A stretch of DNA of 64,000 nucleotides from Lithospermum erythrorhizon (Eukaryota; Streptophyta; Magnoliopsida; Boraginales; Boraginaceae). Below are positions 14,106-26,500 of this stretch, piece after piece. The stretch spans positions 744,001 through 808,000 of the forward strand of contig JADFUC010001453.1 of assembly GCA_019722365.1 (NCBI GenBank), given 5' to 3'. The position numbers were made by a program, and so were the translations under genes. A model generated the notes under the pieces. The model saw nothing but the letters and a program-made list of their open reading frames with translations. It was not told the origin of the DNA and did no database searches. Position 1 is the stretch's first letter, and each line of letters opens with the position of its first letter.

Positions 14106-14152
14106 CATTGGAGAATGCACTGGAGATGATACCCATGCTTGCATCCAGTCAC
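14106..14152 (-). pseudogene. orphan exon encoding the core of a RING-H2 finger
   Basis: A 47-nt segment on the minus strand is flanked by an acceptor (ATAG|) and a donor (|GTATGC). It translates as VTGCKHGYHLQCILQ plus a split Trp codon. The spacing C-x-H-x2-H-x2-C matches metal ligands 3 to 6 of a RING-H2 domain, and the wording resembles the RHF-type plant E3 ligases (CKHEYHLQCILEW). I could not find the first zinc-ligand exon (C-x2-C) or the last (C-P-x-C-W) on either side. It is either a remnant, a fragment captured by a transposon, or one exon of a gene whose other exons are too short to see by eye. Confidence 0.5.
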
Positions 14153-14701
14153 CTATAATTCCATATAAACAATCACTGTGTAATTATTATCACAAAAAAC
14201 ATATTTTATTTTTGTCATATGTATTCCAAATGCACAAAAATGTTGTCATGTTATTTAAATGAATACCGAATGTACAATTAAACATCAATAAACATCACAA
14301 ATAAACATCACAACATATTCATAAAATCAACAAAAATTACAAGTAGCTACTACTACATTTAATCATAAATTAATAAACATAGCTTCGGATCAACAAATTA
14401 ACACCAAAAGTAACCAACATACGTATACAAACAAAATCACAAATAAACATCATCATATATTCATAAAACCAATAATAATCACAATAAATCAAAATAAATC
14501 ACAGAAGCACAATAAATCAAGCATGAAGTTGAACATAAATCATAATTGCAACGTGAAATTAGAAAGAATAAATTAATTTTTTGTATAATAAGTTGATTTG
14601 TACCTTTTATCCTGCTTGACTTAGCAATTACTTTTATTTTATCAGTGATTTTTATTTGTTTTTTGATTTTTCGTACCTAATTTACGGAATAAGAAATAAA
14701 A

Positions 14702-14800
14702 AATATAAATTCATAATTAAAATGTTCCCTTTTAAAACAATAATTTAAGGAAGCAAATAAAATATAAATTCATAATTAAAATGTTCCCTTTTAAAACAAT
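14702..14800. repeat. direct repeat, 59-bp period
   Basis: A block of about 40 bp beginning AATATAAATTCATAATTAAA and ending in TTTTAAAACAAT occurs at 14,702 and again at 14,761 with almost no differences, which indicates a recent local duplication. It lies in non-coding DNA. Confidence 0.75.
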
Positions 14801-14839
14801 TTTGATTGTATAAGTTTTTTTTCGCTTTCTTTTTCCATT

Positions 14840-14994
14840 TTTAGCGTCGGAAGTTGGAGGAGGAGAAGTAAATATCATGAGGTGTCTGAGGAGTACGAGA
14901 CTAAATTCTATAATTTACTCGAGAATTGGAGTGAGAGCGAATATGAGATGCATGCAGCATTCAAATTTGCACCGGCCCCTAAGAAAAATTTATA
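14840..14994 (+). other. unassigned protein-like island
   Basis: After a pyrimidine-rich tract ending TTTTTAG, one frame reads KYHEVSEEYETKFYNLLENW and then SESEYEMHAAFKFAPAPKKN before a stop at about 14,993. The acidic and aromatic composition looks like real protein, unlike the surrounding AT-rich sequence, and the region could be a terminal exon. I do not recognise the family and could not find neighbouring exons. A second open frame overlaps it, so chance remains possible. Confidence 0.25.
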
Positions 14995-15837
14995 ATTGAA
15001 CTTCAGGTGAAATATTGTAATTGAGTTCATTCAAATTGGATATGTGAAGAAATCTGCCTAGAACCGTAGCCCATCCCGATAATGCCTATCAACTTTTAAC
15101 CACAAATATTGCTATCTTCAACAAATACATATAAATGTGAAATGTCACACTAACGACTTCTAGTATTCCTTATTTAAAGGCAATTAAGGAGTTAATCGGG
15201 ATATACCTTAATTGATCAAATGGACACAGCTTTTCTCCTTTAATTACTTCACACAAAGATTCGCTTCATACGAAATCGAACTCATAATACACGTAAGACA
15301 TGCTGACATTTAACACTCTAATTATTTATCAATTGAATTATATCTGAATGGCTTCAACATATATAACTACACAATTTCTATAGCTAGGTCAACTTGTACA
15401 TTATCACGAGGTGCTAGTCGAAATAAAGAAATCTCTACATATATAGTTGCAATTTTGACAAAGAATCATCTTCCATATATGTTTAACTCAATAATAATTA
15501 AGATTTGTGATTCATATTTGAAGTACATGTCAATTATTTTTCCAGATCTTTATTGGTAAGTTAATAAATATATATCTCATATATATGATAGTTCTAAAAT
15601 GATACGGAGTATTTTCCAATTCCGACTTGGTAAATCAGTAAACGTATATCTCGATAAATTCATATGCAATAAGGCAATAAGCTAATCAAATTAATTTATT
15701 GAAGCCTTTCTATAATACTGAAAGTTCAAATTATGAGAAAATCAAGCTAGATGATAAGCATTCACCATCTAAATTTCTGCCTGCATGACATCGCACCACC
15801 ATTGACATATACGAAGTACATTATATGATGATGATAA
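14995..15837. other. intergenic, 3' flank of the transporter gene
   Basis: AT-rich sequence with no ORF or element I can support, apart from one TACTCCGTA-type 9-mer at about 15,603. The portion nearest 15,837 is presumably transporter 3' UTR. Confidence 0.4.
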
Positions 15838-17340
15838 TTATACTGAATCCTCAGAAGTTGAAACTCCTAATGTTTCTGGCAAAAGAATAACCAATGTTCC
15901 AAAACTAAGTAACACAACTCCAAAAATTCCATAAGGTAATAACCTAATATAACTCTCAAAAGCCGCATTCACAACCGGACTAATCACACCACCGAGCACA
16001 ACCGCTTGCCACACCGTCGACACCGCTGAATTCCTAAAACAAGTCGGAAACAACTCCGATGTATAAATCAATATCACATCATACGCCGTGCATGCACAAA
16101 ATAATGTAATCATTTCCATTACGATTACAATTCCATTCCAATTCTTCAACATATAACTCAAAATCCCACAACAACCCCCTAGAGTGCATAATCCCAGAAT
16201 GAAATATCTCCTTTTCCATTTAGAAATAGTTAATAGAGTCAACAAAACTGATGGGATTTCAATCAATGCATTAAAAGCACTGTTTAAATATAAATTGGAA
16301 TCCAAATTCCCTATTCCCAATGGCACCCCATAATAAGTAATCCCAATTCCAAGACCAACAACTAAGGCCAGAAGAAATTGTTTCAAGAATTTTGTACTCT
16401 CCACTAACATCTTAAAAAATGGCTCCTTCTTACTAGCATTTGTGTTCCCTTTTGCTAATAATATATCACCAAGTTGATCAGTAGTAGATGACAAATCAAT
16501 TCCAGCAAAAGTACTCAAAACTGCAAAAGCTTGCCTCTCTTTACCTTGGGAAAATAGCCATCTTGGAGACTCATAAACACAGAATTGAATCAACAAACAA
16601 TATACTATTCCAGGTAATGAAGTTACCACATAAAGAACCCTCCAAGAATAATTTCTATTGAAATAAGCTATGATAGACAAAGATAAAAATCCCAAAGTGG
16701 ACATTAAAAATGAAACAGTCCCAACTTGCCCCTGCCATTTCTTACCGACAGACTCTGTTGCCAAAACAAGAGAACATGTTCCAATTGCAGCTCTACCAAA
16801 TCCGCTGATAAATCTTGAAGCCGAGTAAGTCCAAACATTACCAGCAAAAGCACAACAAATGGAGGCAACAGACATCATGAAACAGGACAAAGAAAGAACA
16901 AATTTTCGTCCAAAAGAATCTCCAACTAGGAATAGTATTAGCCCCCCAAGAATACACCCCATGAAGAAGCATGAAGCAGGAAGACCAATAACAATAGAAT
17001 TCTTAACACATTGTAGAGACCATTCAGATATAATAGATGCATGAGCATTATCATAACTCCATGCAGAAGTTTTCAATTCACAAATATTGGATTCTTGATT
17101 GCATGGTGACTCCAAACAATGCCATGTTGGTTTTGCATCAGTGAAGATGGAGATGAATGTTTGTTGTGCTTCAAAGAAACAAGAAAAAGAGATTAATATG
17201 ACTTGCATGATTTGAGGGGATCTTAAAGCTCCCATGTAAAATTCAATTATATTGTCAACTGAATTATCGTTGACTATGTTGGTTGGTTTTTTGGTTGAGT
17301 CCAAATTGGTGAGCAAAGGGGTTGAATTTGAATCTGCCAT
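15838..17340 (-). CDS. organic cation/carnitine transporter, MFS (OCT family)
   Basis: An intronless 500-aa protein with ATG at 17,340. The layout is typical of plant OCTs: a hydrophilic N-terminus, TM1 (about 55-75), a large Cys-rich loop between TM1 and TM2 (residues about 80-110), the MFS signature GDSFGRKF between TM2 and TM3, RFISGFGRAAIG in TM4, and ESPRWLFSQGKERQAF after TM6 opening the central cytosolic loop. A second six-helix bundle follows, ending LLPETLG. Known members move organic cations, polyamines or carnitine across the plasma membrane or tonoplast; the substrate here cannot be read from sequence. A TATATATA box lies about 80 bp upstream. Length and motifs are complete, so it is likely functional. 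Confidence 0.92.
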   Translation of the reverse strand: MADSNSTPLLTNLDSTKKPTNIVNDNSVDNIIEFYMGALRSPQIMQVILISFSCFFEAQQTFISIFTDAKPTWHCLESPCNQESNICELKTSAWSYDNAHASIISEWSLQCVKNSIVIGLPASCFFMGCILGGLILFLVGDSFGRKFVLSLSCFMMSVASICCAFAGNVWTYSASRFISGFGRAAIGTCSLVLATESVGKKWQGQVGTVSFLMSTLGFLSLSIIAYFNRNYSWRVLYVVTSLPGIVYCLLIQFCVYESPRWLFSQGKERQAFAVLSTFAGIDLSSTTDQLGDILLAKGNTNASKKEPFFKMLVESTKFLKQFLLALVVGLGIGITYYGVPLGIGNLDSNLYLNSAFNALIEIPSVLLTLLTISKWKRRYFILGLCTLGGCCGILSYMLKNWNGIVIVMEMITLFCACTAYDVILIYTSELFPTCFRNSAVSTVWQAVVLGGVISPVVNAAFESYIRLLPYGIFGVVLLSFGTLVILLPETLGVSTSEDSV

Positions 17341-17417
17341 TGTTGGGGGAAGAGAGGAGATTGAGAGGTGGTATGAAACTGTTCCAGTCCTTAAGGAATG
17401 ATAATAGACTCCTGGAG

Positions 17418-17425
17418 TATATATA
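17418..17425 (-). promoter_or_regulatory. candidate TATA box of the OCT gene
   Basis: TATATATA sits 78-85 bp upstream of the transporter ATG on the minus strand, which would leave a leader of about 50 nt. This rests on position and motif only. Confidence 0.45.
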
Positions 17426-17429
17426 TACT

Positions 17430-19453
17430 GATAGTTGTTAAAATTGAGAAAAATAGGTTTTGGACTTTGGACTTTAGAGCCACAATATTAGTTGGGCTTT
17501 GCTAATACATTGCAAATTGCAATTATAAATAGGAGAGATTTAGGTAAGATATATTTATACCAATATTTAATGACTTATACGAGTTTGATACTACCTATTG
17601 TAAAGATTGATTTATTTGCATAGCTTATTCTTCATAAGACAATTAATTTGTGCAAATTAATCCATTAATTTTATAATATATTTTTTATAGTACAAATAAT
17701 GAATTAAAATTATGTAAGAATTTAAAAATGTGATTTTATATAATTCAAAATTATGCCTTGAAGAAAAAAATAATTGAATCTATTATATGTGATGTAAAAC
17801 TCTCATATATAAAATTTGTTAACAATATAAGTGTGAGTACTTACGGAGTAATGACATCGTGAGTTATTTATGTTTAAAATCCTAAGAAAGAAATAATCAT
17901 GGTATTCAATTTTCGGCGTATTAATTACTGTGCGTAAGAAAATAGAAAAACAAATTTGATTTCACTCGTAAACGTCAATCCATTTCTTTTGTACATTATA
18001 GGTAGATAGATAAATAGAATTATACAATTCAATAAATATTTGTTCAAAATTATTACTCCCTTCAATCTCAATACTCGATCTTATACGATTTAACTATCTT
18101 TTTTATTAAAAATATACTCCGTATAATTAAAATTTCTAATATTTAACTTAGGATATATGGAGTAGTTTCTAGTTGTTTTACCTGTGATTTGGTGTGAATA
18201 TTCGTTTTTAGTATTTTATTTTAACGATACACAAATGGATACAAATCAAAGTATATCAAATAAAATTTTGCTAATATCATCGATATCACTCACGCTTTCA
18301 AAAAGAAAGTCACTTAGATCACTCGCTTCGCATCGATCATATTTGACTACTATATTTGTTTAAAAAACCACCCACTTCACTACTTATACACACTTGACTA
18401 TTAATTTGTGAAATCAAGTAGTTTTATCTATTTTGGGTAAGAATTTAATCCACACTGAAAATTATATTTTGAGAATAATTTTAAAATATAAAAAATAATG
18501 GGTATATTTTAAAGAAAACTAAAACCTCACATCTTCTTCTCCAACAACACCTACCCACCCCACCCTCCCCCCTCCTTCCCCTCCTTCCAATCCCGTAACC
18601 CCCACCCTCATCACCACAAGAGAATTCATCTTTTTTCACTCTCCTCCATATCGCTCTATTGTTCCGTTTAAACATACGAAAGCGAAGATAACAATTGTGA
18701 GCATTAAATGAAGAAGATTCAATTTACACCTATTTATTAAGTAAGGGTCGAAAAGTATAGAACATCAATGTAGAAACCTAGCCTGAGTGGCCACTGCCAC
18801 AGATCAACAAAATTAACTATTACAAAAAAGTCAAACTAAATCAAAGTTTAAGACTTTCACCATTTAATGTCAATTCATAATTACCCAAATTGCAATCAAA
18901 CTCATTTATATTATAATTAAAAAGCTTTCTTGTATCCAAATATTAAACAACTGTTTGTAGTTCTTATAAATCAACAAAGAAATGTAAGTAATTCCCTTGG
19001 CTTCTCCAAACCATCTCTAGAGTAATTGCTTTATGAGTTCTGTTTATTTTAATTTTGGAAAATTGTATCAAGGAGAAGATGAGTTGGGTATAGGAAGTGA
19101 GATGGAAGAAGATGAATCGAGGTGGCTGTAGCGGGCGTGTGGGTCTGGGAGGACGTGGTGTTCATGTATTTAATGTTGAAATTAATGAAATTGAATCCCT
19201 TTTATTGGGCGAATCTGCCACAATTATGTATCAAATCATTTACCGCTTGGTTAAATGAGATTACTGTAATTTAGTGTTCGCTTTGAATCGTGATATTACC
19301 AAATACTTTTGCCATAATTTTATGTTGACAGCAATTGCTAAACTTACTCATTAATCAAGTTATAACAATAGTAATTGGTCAATTATTATTATACAACTTA
19401 CTATTATCCGACTAGAAGGTCACACACATACAATGATATTCGAATAATATCTC
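17430..19453. other. gene-free intergenic region
   Basis: AT-rich, with no supported gene. A short CT/GA-rich stretch at about 18,540-18,620 gives a Gly/Arg-rich frame on the minus strand that is low-complexity. TACTCCGTA-type 9-mers occur at about 17,841 and 18,114. Confidence 0.4.
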
Positions 19454-19458
19454 ATGAA

Positions 19459-20144
19459 TGAAATTAAACGTATATATCGGCAGTGTATCTCTCAATATTT
19501 ATATATTTGTCAAATATATATCGGAGGAACATCAATTGGTTAAACTTGCAAGTTTAATCAATTAAGCAATTGAAATTGATGAATAACTTGATAAGTCATT
19601 CGACAGTGATTCTCGGCAGTATTTTCACTGACTTGCGGTTAATTAAAATACTACTACTACTAGTGACTCATTATTTGATTGGAAGTCATAACGGCCCAAT
19701 TAAGCTAACGACTTAAAATTGATTTCCTCAGAACGAGTTGTTTAACGTGTTGACTAGGCTTTGTATTTAAAGAAAGAGATGAGGATTTTTCATTTCATGA
19801 AAAAATTGTCTCCATTTCTCTCCATAGCCGCCTCTCCTCAAGAATCGGAAAAAGCTTTTCTTCCAATTTTATTCATCTTCAAACTCTAGCAAGTGTCTAA
19901 GTACTGTGGTTCGCTTCCTCTTAAAGTGCACCCAGCGACACGCTCTCGTGTTGAACAAGTTTTGGAGAGACATTGGGCTTTCACGTGGCTGTTTAGATGG
20001 AGTTCATTCGTTTTCCTGCAATGTAAGAAGAATTCTTGTATCTTATACATTTATATATTTTGTGTTTAGATTAATATACATCTGAGGATCCGGGGATGTA
20101 TGAATTGATGTTTATCAAGAATGAATTCATACTAGATTCCAACA
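19459..20144 (+). mobile_element. probable solo LTR (Copia-like), 686 bp
   Basis: The segment starts TGAAATTAAACG, ends GATTCCAACA, and is flanked on both sides by ATGAA (19,454-19,458 and 20,145-20,149), a 5-bp target duplication as left by LTR elements. Inside is a TATTTAAAG promoter-like motif at about 19,765 followed by a CT-rich transcribed-leader-like stretch, as in plant Copia LTRs. No internal gag-pol sequence or second LTR is present, which suggests LTR-LTR recombination. The 5' end is not a good inverted match to the 3' end, so the left border is less certain than the right. Confidence 0.6.
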
Positions 20145-20149
20145 ATGAA

Positions 20150-22400
20150 GGTAGGAGCGCTTGTATGAGGGGGAGGGTAGTATTTGTGGTTATCGGTATT
20201 AAGAAAATGTTCTTTTAGTTTTATTTAAAAAATACCCATTACATTTTATATTTTAAAATTATAACAGTATAATTTAATGTGTGGATAAAATTATCCTCTA
20301 TAACTTTCATTAAAATTAACAGATTTCACAAACTAATTGTGAAATTTGACGGAAGTAGATGAAGTGATACTTAAACATCATGGATCTAATGTATCGGTCC
20401 GAACGGTTATTTTTTAAACCTAAGTGATGTTCAATGCCACTAACCCTAAAACTTTTTACATAGAAAGTTTGAATAATATTTCTATATATTTATGGAAATA
20501 ATCAATTGTGTCATACATGTATCACGAGGTGTTTAATTTGTGCAAGTCTATTTGAATATAATTAGAAGGCTTATTGGTCGAGATCTCTTGTACTATCGCA
20601 TAATTTTATATTAGTTTCCGAATTTATAGATTGTAGATGGGCAGCCTCCTCAAACTATCTATTTCAATTTGACACCCCTAAATCTAATTTTTCACTAAAA
20701 TACATAGTGGAATGACTTTATTATCCCTAAAATATGGTGAAATGCCTATTTATCCCTAAATAATACCATAAGAGGCACAACGAAACGACTGCAGCCACTC
20801 TATACCGAAACGACTATTTTATTCCCCGACAATACACTAAAGATAAAGACACATTTTTAAATATTTTATATAATTAAAATAAAATTTGTGCGAGGGTCAT
20901 AAGTGGTCATGTTAGCAAAAAGGATGGAGGTTGATTTTAATTATGTAAAATATTTTAAGGTATAACCTATTCTTTTGTATGTTAGGGTAAAATATTCATT
21001 TTTACTGTTTAAAAATGAAAAATTAGGTTTAGGGGTCTTTGACAAAACAATAATTCAAAGCCATGTGAGTAAATAAGATAGTTCTATTTACGCCTGCATA
21101 AGAACTATAAGCCATGAATTGCTAAAAAAAATTATAATGATAAGAAAGAGTTCCTCGCCAATAAGCTTCCAATTGTTAGAAAGGATCACATAAAAAATTA
21201 CACCTATAGTGGGTCTCGCCAATAAGCCCACCTAGAACAATGAAGAGTCGAGTATTCCGTATTATTTTCATTAACTAGTTAAAGTGTTGTATCACATCGC
21301 ATACCACAAATTCGTACTATATCGAAAATTAGGTAGCACCAAATATATACCACCCCATCTTAAATTAATGGAGGTTTTATTAAGACATATTTCGTTCTCA
21401 ATCCTACTAATATAATGAGATCATTTTTATAATTGCTTGTTTCTTAACGAGACCAAAAGTTCATTCGTATTAAAATGAGAAACATATTTGAAATCCATAA
21501 ATATGAGAAACATATTTGAAATCCATAAATAGGTTAGTATAAATAATTTAATCAATCAGTTTTAATAGGCTTATTTTATTTTTTTGTATTCTCAGTTGCC
21601 CACTCTATATATTGGGATGTCAGGTTTCATTCGTTGAATTTTAGTAATTATGTAGACTTAAAATCATATTTGAGGAAAAATAATGCAACATACTTCAAAG
21701 AACAGACAAGGTTGTATATTGTGTGCTTATGCCCCCACTGATATATTAGAGTTTATTATCTTTATAATTTATAATTCTTATCGGTGAAAAAATAGGCTTA
21801 TTTTCTTTACTTTTAAACTTATCACCTCATTTTCATGCCCCTTTACCCCATCTAGGGTTGTGAAACGATCCCAACAATTCTTAGATAGCTCGATTACTCG
21901 ATTTGTTAAACCATATTCAAAATTTGTTCGTTTTATAATTCAAGCCAGTTTTGTTTGGTATCCTAAATCGAAACTCGGTTTGGATAAAATAGTAATTCAC
22001 TCGGTAAACTTGATTAATTTCACTATACAAGATTTAATTTTTTCCATTAATCTTTTTTGGTTAGAAAAATCATCTATTTATTTAAAAAAAATCATTTTCT
22101 TCAATTTTGAGTTAAGTTGTTCGACTTAATTGTTTTTTAGACGAAAACTCAATTGAGTACACTTTGTTAACATAAGTGATCGATTAAGACATTTCGAAAC
22201 ATAAACATGAAGTAAACATATATAAATGATCAACATGACATTAAACCTATCACATATATCTTGTTATTGGCATAATATCTTAGTCACGTCAATTTAATTC
22301 GATTGGATTTTTTCTTTCGCTTTTCATTTTTTGGTATCACTATCTTTTAAATTATATCTAAGACTTGTACCAAAAAGAAAAGAAAAAAACAAAGACTTGT
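20150..22400. other. gene-free intergenic region
   Basis: AT-rich sequence without a supported gene. It includes a perfect 28-bp tandem duplication at 21,475-21,530. The end of this stretch grades into the putative promoter and 5' UTR of the carrier gene. Confidence 0.4.
21475..21530. repeat. perfect 28-bp tandem duplication
   Basis: The unit beginning ATGAGAAACATATTTGAAAT occurs at 21,475-21,502 and again immediately at 21,503-21,530 without a mismatch, so the duplication is recent or the region was recently slipped. Confidence 0.85.
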
Positions 22401-22921
22401 ACATAGTTCTTTATCTAAACTTCACCCTCTTAAACCCTATATTCCCAGAAAAATATTTGCTCCAATTCCTTGTAGTGTCCCAATTATTGTAATTGGGACA
22501 TTACATTTTCATGATATTTTACAGAAAAGATGAACAATAAAGTGCTCGATAATTAATACTCTGCTTTCACCTGAAAAAAGAATCACTTTCTTTCAGGTTT
22601 TCACTTCTACTTATCTACATTTTGTTATCTGTTTTTATAAATGGCACAATCAATTTACTGATTTTGAGGTTAAAGTTTGAATCTTTATTTGATTCTAGTA
22701 AAAACCCATTAAAGTGTAATGTTTGTGTTTTCTGTTAACTTCAAATTTCTGTTATGTTATGTGCATTTTTATTTATTTTAATGTTGTTGGTACTTGTGGT
22801 TAATTGAATTTCAATGTTTAAAGTTGTGTTAAAACAATTATTGTTCTTGTTGGTTACAGGGGTAGCTTGTTTGTTTATCAAATTTGATCACTACTGTATA
22901 AGAAAGGAGCAGAGTTGACTG

Positions 22922-23478
22922 GTGAGAGAATTATATCTCTAACTTATATACTCTTCTGTATTTCATATTTCATTGGATTAGTAGTTTAGTACTGTAACGT
23001 CTCGCCCCGAAACCCCTTTATGATATTAAATTTGATGGACTAAATTCACAAACTATCACGATATTTCAAACACGTTTTGTCCTCAGTCACACACTCCCTA
23101 GGAGACTTCCCGGTCCCGAGGTTTCCAATCCAGGGATTGTTCTTTGCTTAAGATTGGAGTTAATAGATTACGAAAGAATTCGTCTTGTGGTATGAGTAGT
23201 ACCAATCAATCTTGTCACATCGCCCACTGTGAGCAAGACTGCAGGAGTATTTCAAGTACCCATAAAATTACAATCTTGGACCAGTCTCTTACCTTGTGAA
23301 ATGATTTGCATTGATTGTATTGATGGTGGAATTTGAATTGTAATGTGATTAATTTGTAGGATTAGATGCTTCTTGAGCTATATTATCCAATTAGATGTTT
23401 TGCGTTTTGTTTCGATTGGCTTGTGACTTAACTTGTAAAAGCAAGCTTAATACTTCTATATCATATCCGTTTTTGCAG
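22922..23478 (+). other. putative 5' UTR intron of the carrier gene, with an insert
   Basis: A donor GACTG|GTGAGA at 22,922 and an acceptor TTTTTGCAG| ending at 23,478 bracket a plausible 5' UTR intron 56 bp before the ATG. Within it, from about 22,995, lies a GC-richer stretch starting TGTAACGTCTCGCCCCGAAA and running to about 23,270. It differs in composition from its surroundings and resembles the termini of some LTR-type insertions. Neither intron nor insert can be proven without transcripts. Confidence 0.35.
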
Positions 23479-23534
23479 TTGCCTTTCCAACCAGTGTGTG
23501 AAGTTTTGACAAATTTTAAATTCTCGAGAAACTT

Positions 23535-26500
23535 ATGTCCGGGGGTGGTGGATCTGTTAGAAATGACAAGCCGTCCATCAAGTATAGGTTCAGTCCCCTC
23601 GAGGGGGCATCCATTGAGCTGGCTGAGATAAATTCTGACAGTTTTGCACCTCCTTCAGAAATAAGCAAGAAGAATGGTAACATTCCTAAAGAAAATTCTT
23701 CTGGTATATTGAGCACAAAGGAGTTTGTTTCAGCAATTGGTCATGTTTGGGATAGTGCAACTGGTCCGCTTTCTTCTTTTCTAGATAAGTCGAGTACTAG
23801 ATTCAATAGTAAAGACATTCCGAATGGAGAATTATTGTCATATTCCACCGTTGAAAGCACTTCCATAACAGGCATTTCAACTAATGATAAAACTATATCA
23901 TATAGTATTACTAGCAATCCAGATTCTGCATCAATGGTATCGGCAAATTTGCAGTATGTTAGAGCAATTCAGAAGAAATCTTTGCTTGATCACTCTAGTA
24001 GACATTATTCCGATTTCTCGAGGCTTTTATCAAGGGGTTCTAACATAACTCAACATTCCTGGCAAGATGTAGGCCTTGGTTATATAGGTGTACCTCACGA
24101 TCTTAGAAACGTATACAGATGGATGAAAAAATCCAATAAACCCAAGAACTGCATGGTTTCTGTTAAAACGAAAAATGAAGTCCATACCACAGCCCCACCA
24201 TCTATCACCGAAGATTGCGATAATGTTGTCGATTTAAGAAGCTCTGGTATTACTGCAATGGTTGGAAATGCTGATCACCACATTGATGCTCTCGATAATG
24301 TAGATTTCGCTATAGTTCAGGAAGTAAATCCTGTAATTACTACTCTAGTCTCTAGTACTACCACACAAGGGGAAAATGATGTTAATGATCTCCAATGTAC
24401 TGGTTCAAGTACTTCAATCCGAAGTGAGAGTTCTCAGACAGATTACAATCTCGCCCTTTCTGGTGATTTTGGTTCAATGTCTGAAGAAACAGAATGTAGA
24501 ATTAGAAATGAAGATACCCTCTGCGATGAGATTTATCAAACAATAAACCCCATCACCAATCACGTGCAGTCTGAATTTTCCATATCATCAAGAGAAAAAT
24601 CTTATCATTTGGGTTCAGAGAAAAGGCATGCTGTTGCTGGTGCTATGGCTGGTGTATCTGTTAGTCTTTGTCTTCATCCAGTAGACACTATAAAAACGGT
24701 TGTTCAGTCTTGCCGTGCTAATCAAAGTTCTCTTCATCAGATTAGCAAATCAATAATTTCTGAAAGAGGTATGTAAATAGTTGAGCACTGCAAGGAGATG
24801 AGCCATGTAGAGGTTATGGGCCTATTTAGACTACAAATTCTCAGTTTTTCTTAGTTTTATTTTCTTTGAACTAAAGTTGATTTTTGGTTGATGCTACAAG
24901 GTATTACGGGACTCTATCGTGGAGTTTCCAGCAACGTTGCATCTTCAGCTCCGATTTCTGCTATTTACACTTTCACTTATGAGTCAGTAAAGAGTTCTTT
25001 GCTACCTCTCTTTCCAAAGGTAAAACCTCCATCTATTATAAGCATGGTTGATATACTTTTTTGAATGCTCTCACTATTCAGAAATTAGTTTTCCTTGTAC
25101 GGCACTATTTTTTGTATCAAGTTTAACAGGCAAACAACTGGCTCTTTCGTCATCTGATTTATATGCATATACCTTTTGATAACAAAATATTGCATCCATG
25201 CAGGAATACCAATCTCTGGCTCACTGCATGGCTGGTGGCTGTGCAAGTGTAGCTACTTCATTTGTTTTCACCCCAAGTGAATGTATAAAGCAGCAGATGC
25301 AAATTGGTTCCCACTATCAAAATTGCTGGTATACCTTGAAGTTCATGATAATTCTTGTATCAGGATTTTTCATGAGCATGTATATTTTAACCCAGATCGT
25401 TTCTGGATTTGCTATTTGGGCTTCATATTTATCTGATATTCCAATAGATACAGCAGTGAGCAGTAACATTACGTTTTCAATTAACGTGTGAAGTGTCTGA
25501 TATAGTCCAATCTTCGAGTGGAAAATCAGATGCAAAAGTAATATCATTTGGTGCAAAATATAAAGAACATCAATAAGGTGGAGTATCATCCACCAAGATT
25601 ATAAAACGGTTTTAATATTTTATGAATGAAGAATGTATATATTGTTTTTCATTAGAAAGCTTTAAGTATGGAAGAAGCATTCGATTTAGCAAAGTCTGAA
25701 ATTCCCTTATTTAATCCCTGATCAGTGTAGAAAATCTTATTACATCCTTTTTAAAAATGAATTTAAGAAACTAAGTAATTTATTATGATTCTCAAATCTC
25801 AACTTCATCGAAACTTTGACCAATGTAAATATACCAATCAATATCTGCAGATGTTGTTTGTTATTTTCATTTTCCATTTATCTATGAGACTACAGGAATG
25901 CCTTGATCAAAATCATTGAAAAAAGAGGGTTCTCTTCATTATATGCTGGGTGGGGAGCTGTACTATGTAGGAATGTTCCACACTCAATCATCAAGGTAAG
26001 ATATGTGGTTTGTTAGTATTCTGAAATCATAAATGTAGCTTGACCCGATCACAAATCATTTTGAATCCTAATTGAAACAACTATGTTCTGATCCTTCTAG
26101 TTCTATACATATGAAAGTCTGAAGCAGTTGATATTTCCCTCAGGCCAGTTAACCGACAGTGTTCAGACCAATACATTATTGACGGTGTGTTTGCTATCAC
26201 TCTTATAACTGTTTGGCTTTTTCCTGTTCTAGAGAAATGATATTTCAGTAGATGATTTCTGTCATCTTTTCTCTTTTAACTATTTTGCTTGCGGCTACGA
26301 AGAGACAAACCTGTTAACTGTTTCTATAACAACGTAGCTCATGAATGTAGCTTGTTTTGTGTATTCCCCTTTCTGGCAGCTAATTTGTGGAGGATTATCC
26401 GGATCTACTGCTGCTTTATTCACAACTCCTTTTGACGTTGTCAAAACGAGATTGCAAACACAGGTAAACCACCACCTAGCAAAAGGCTGATTTTTAGCTA

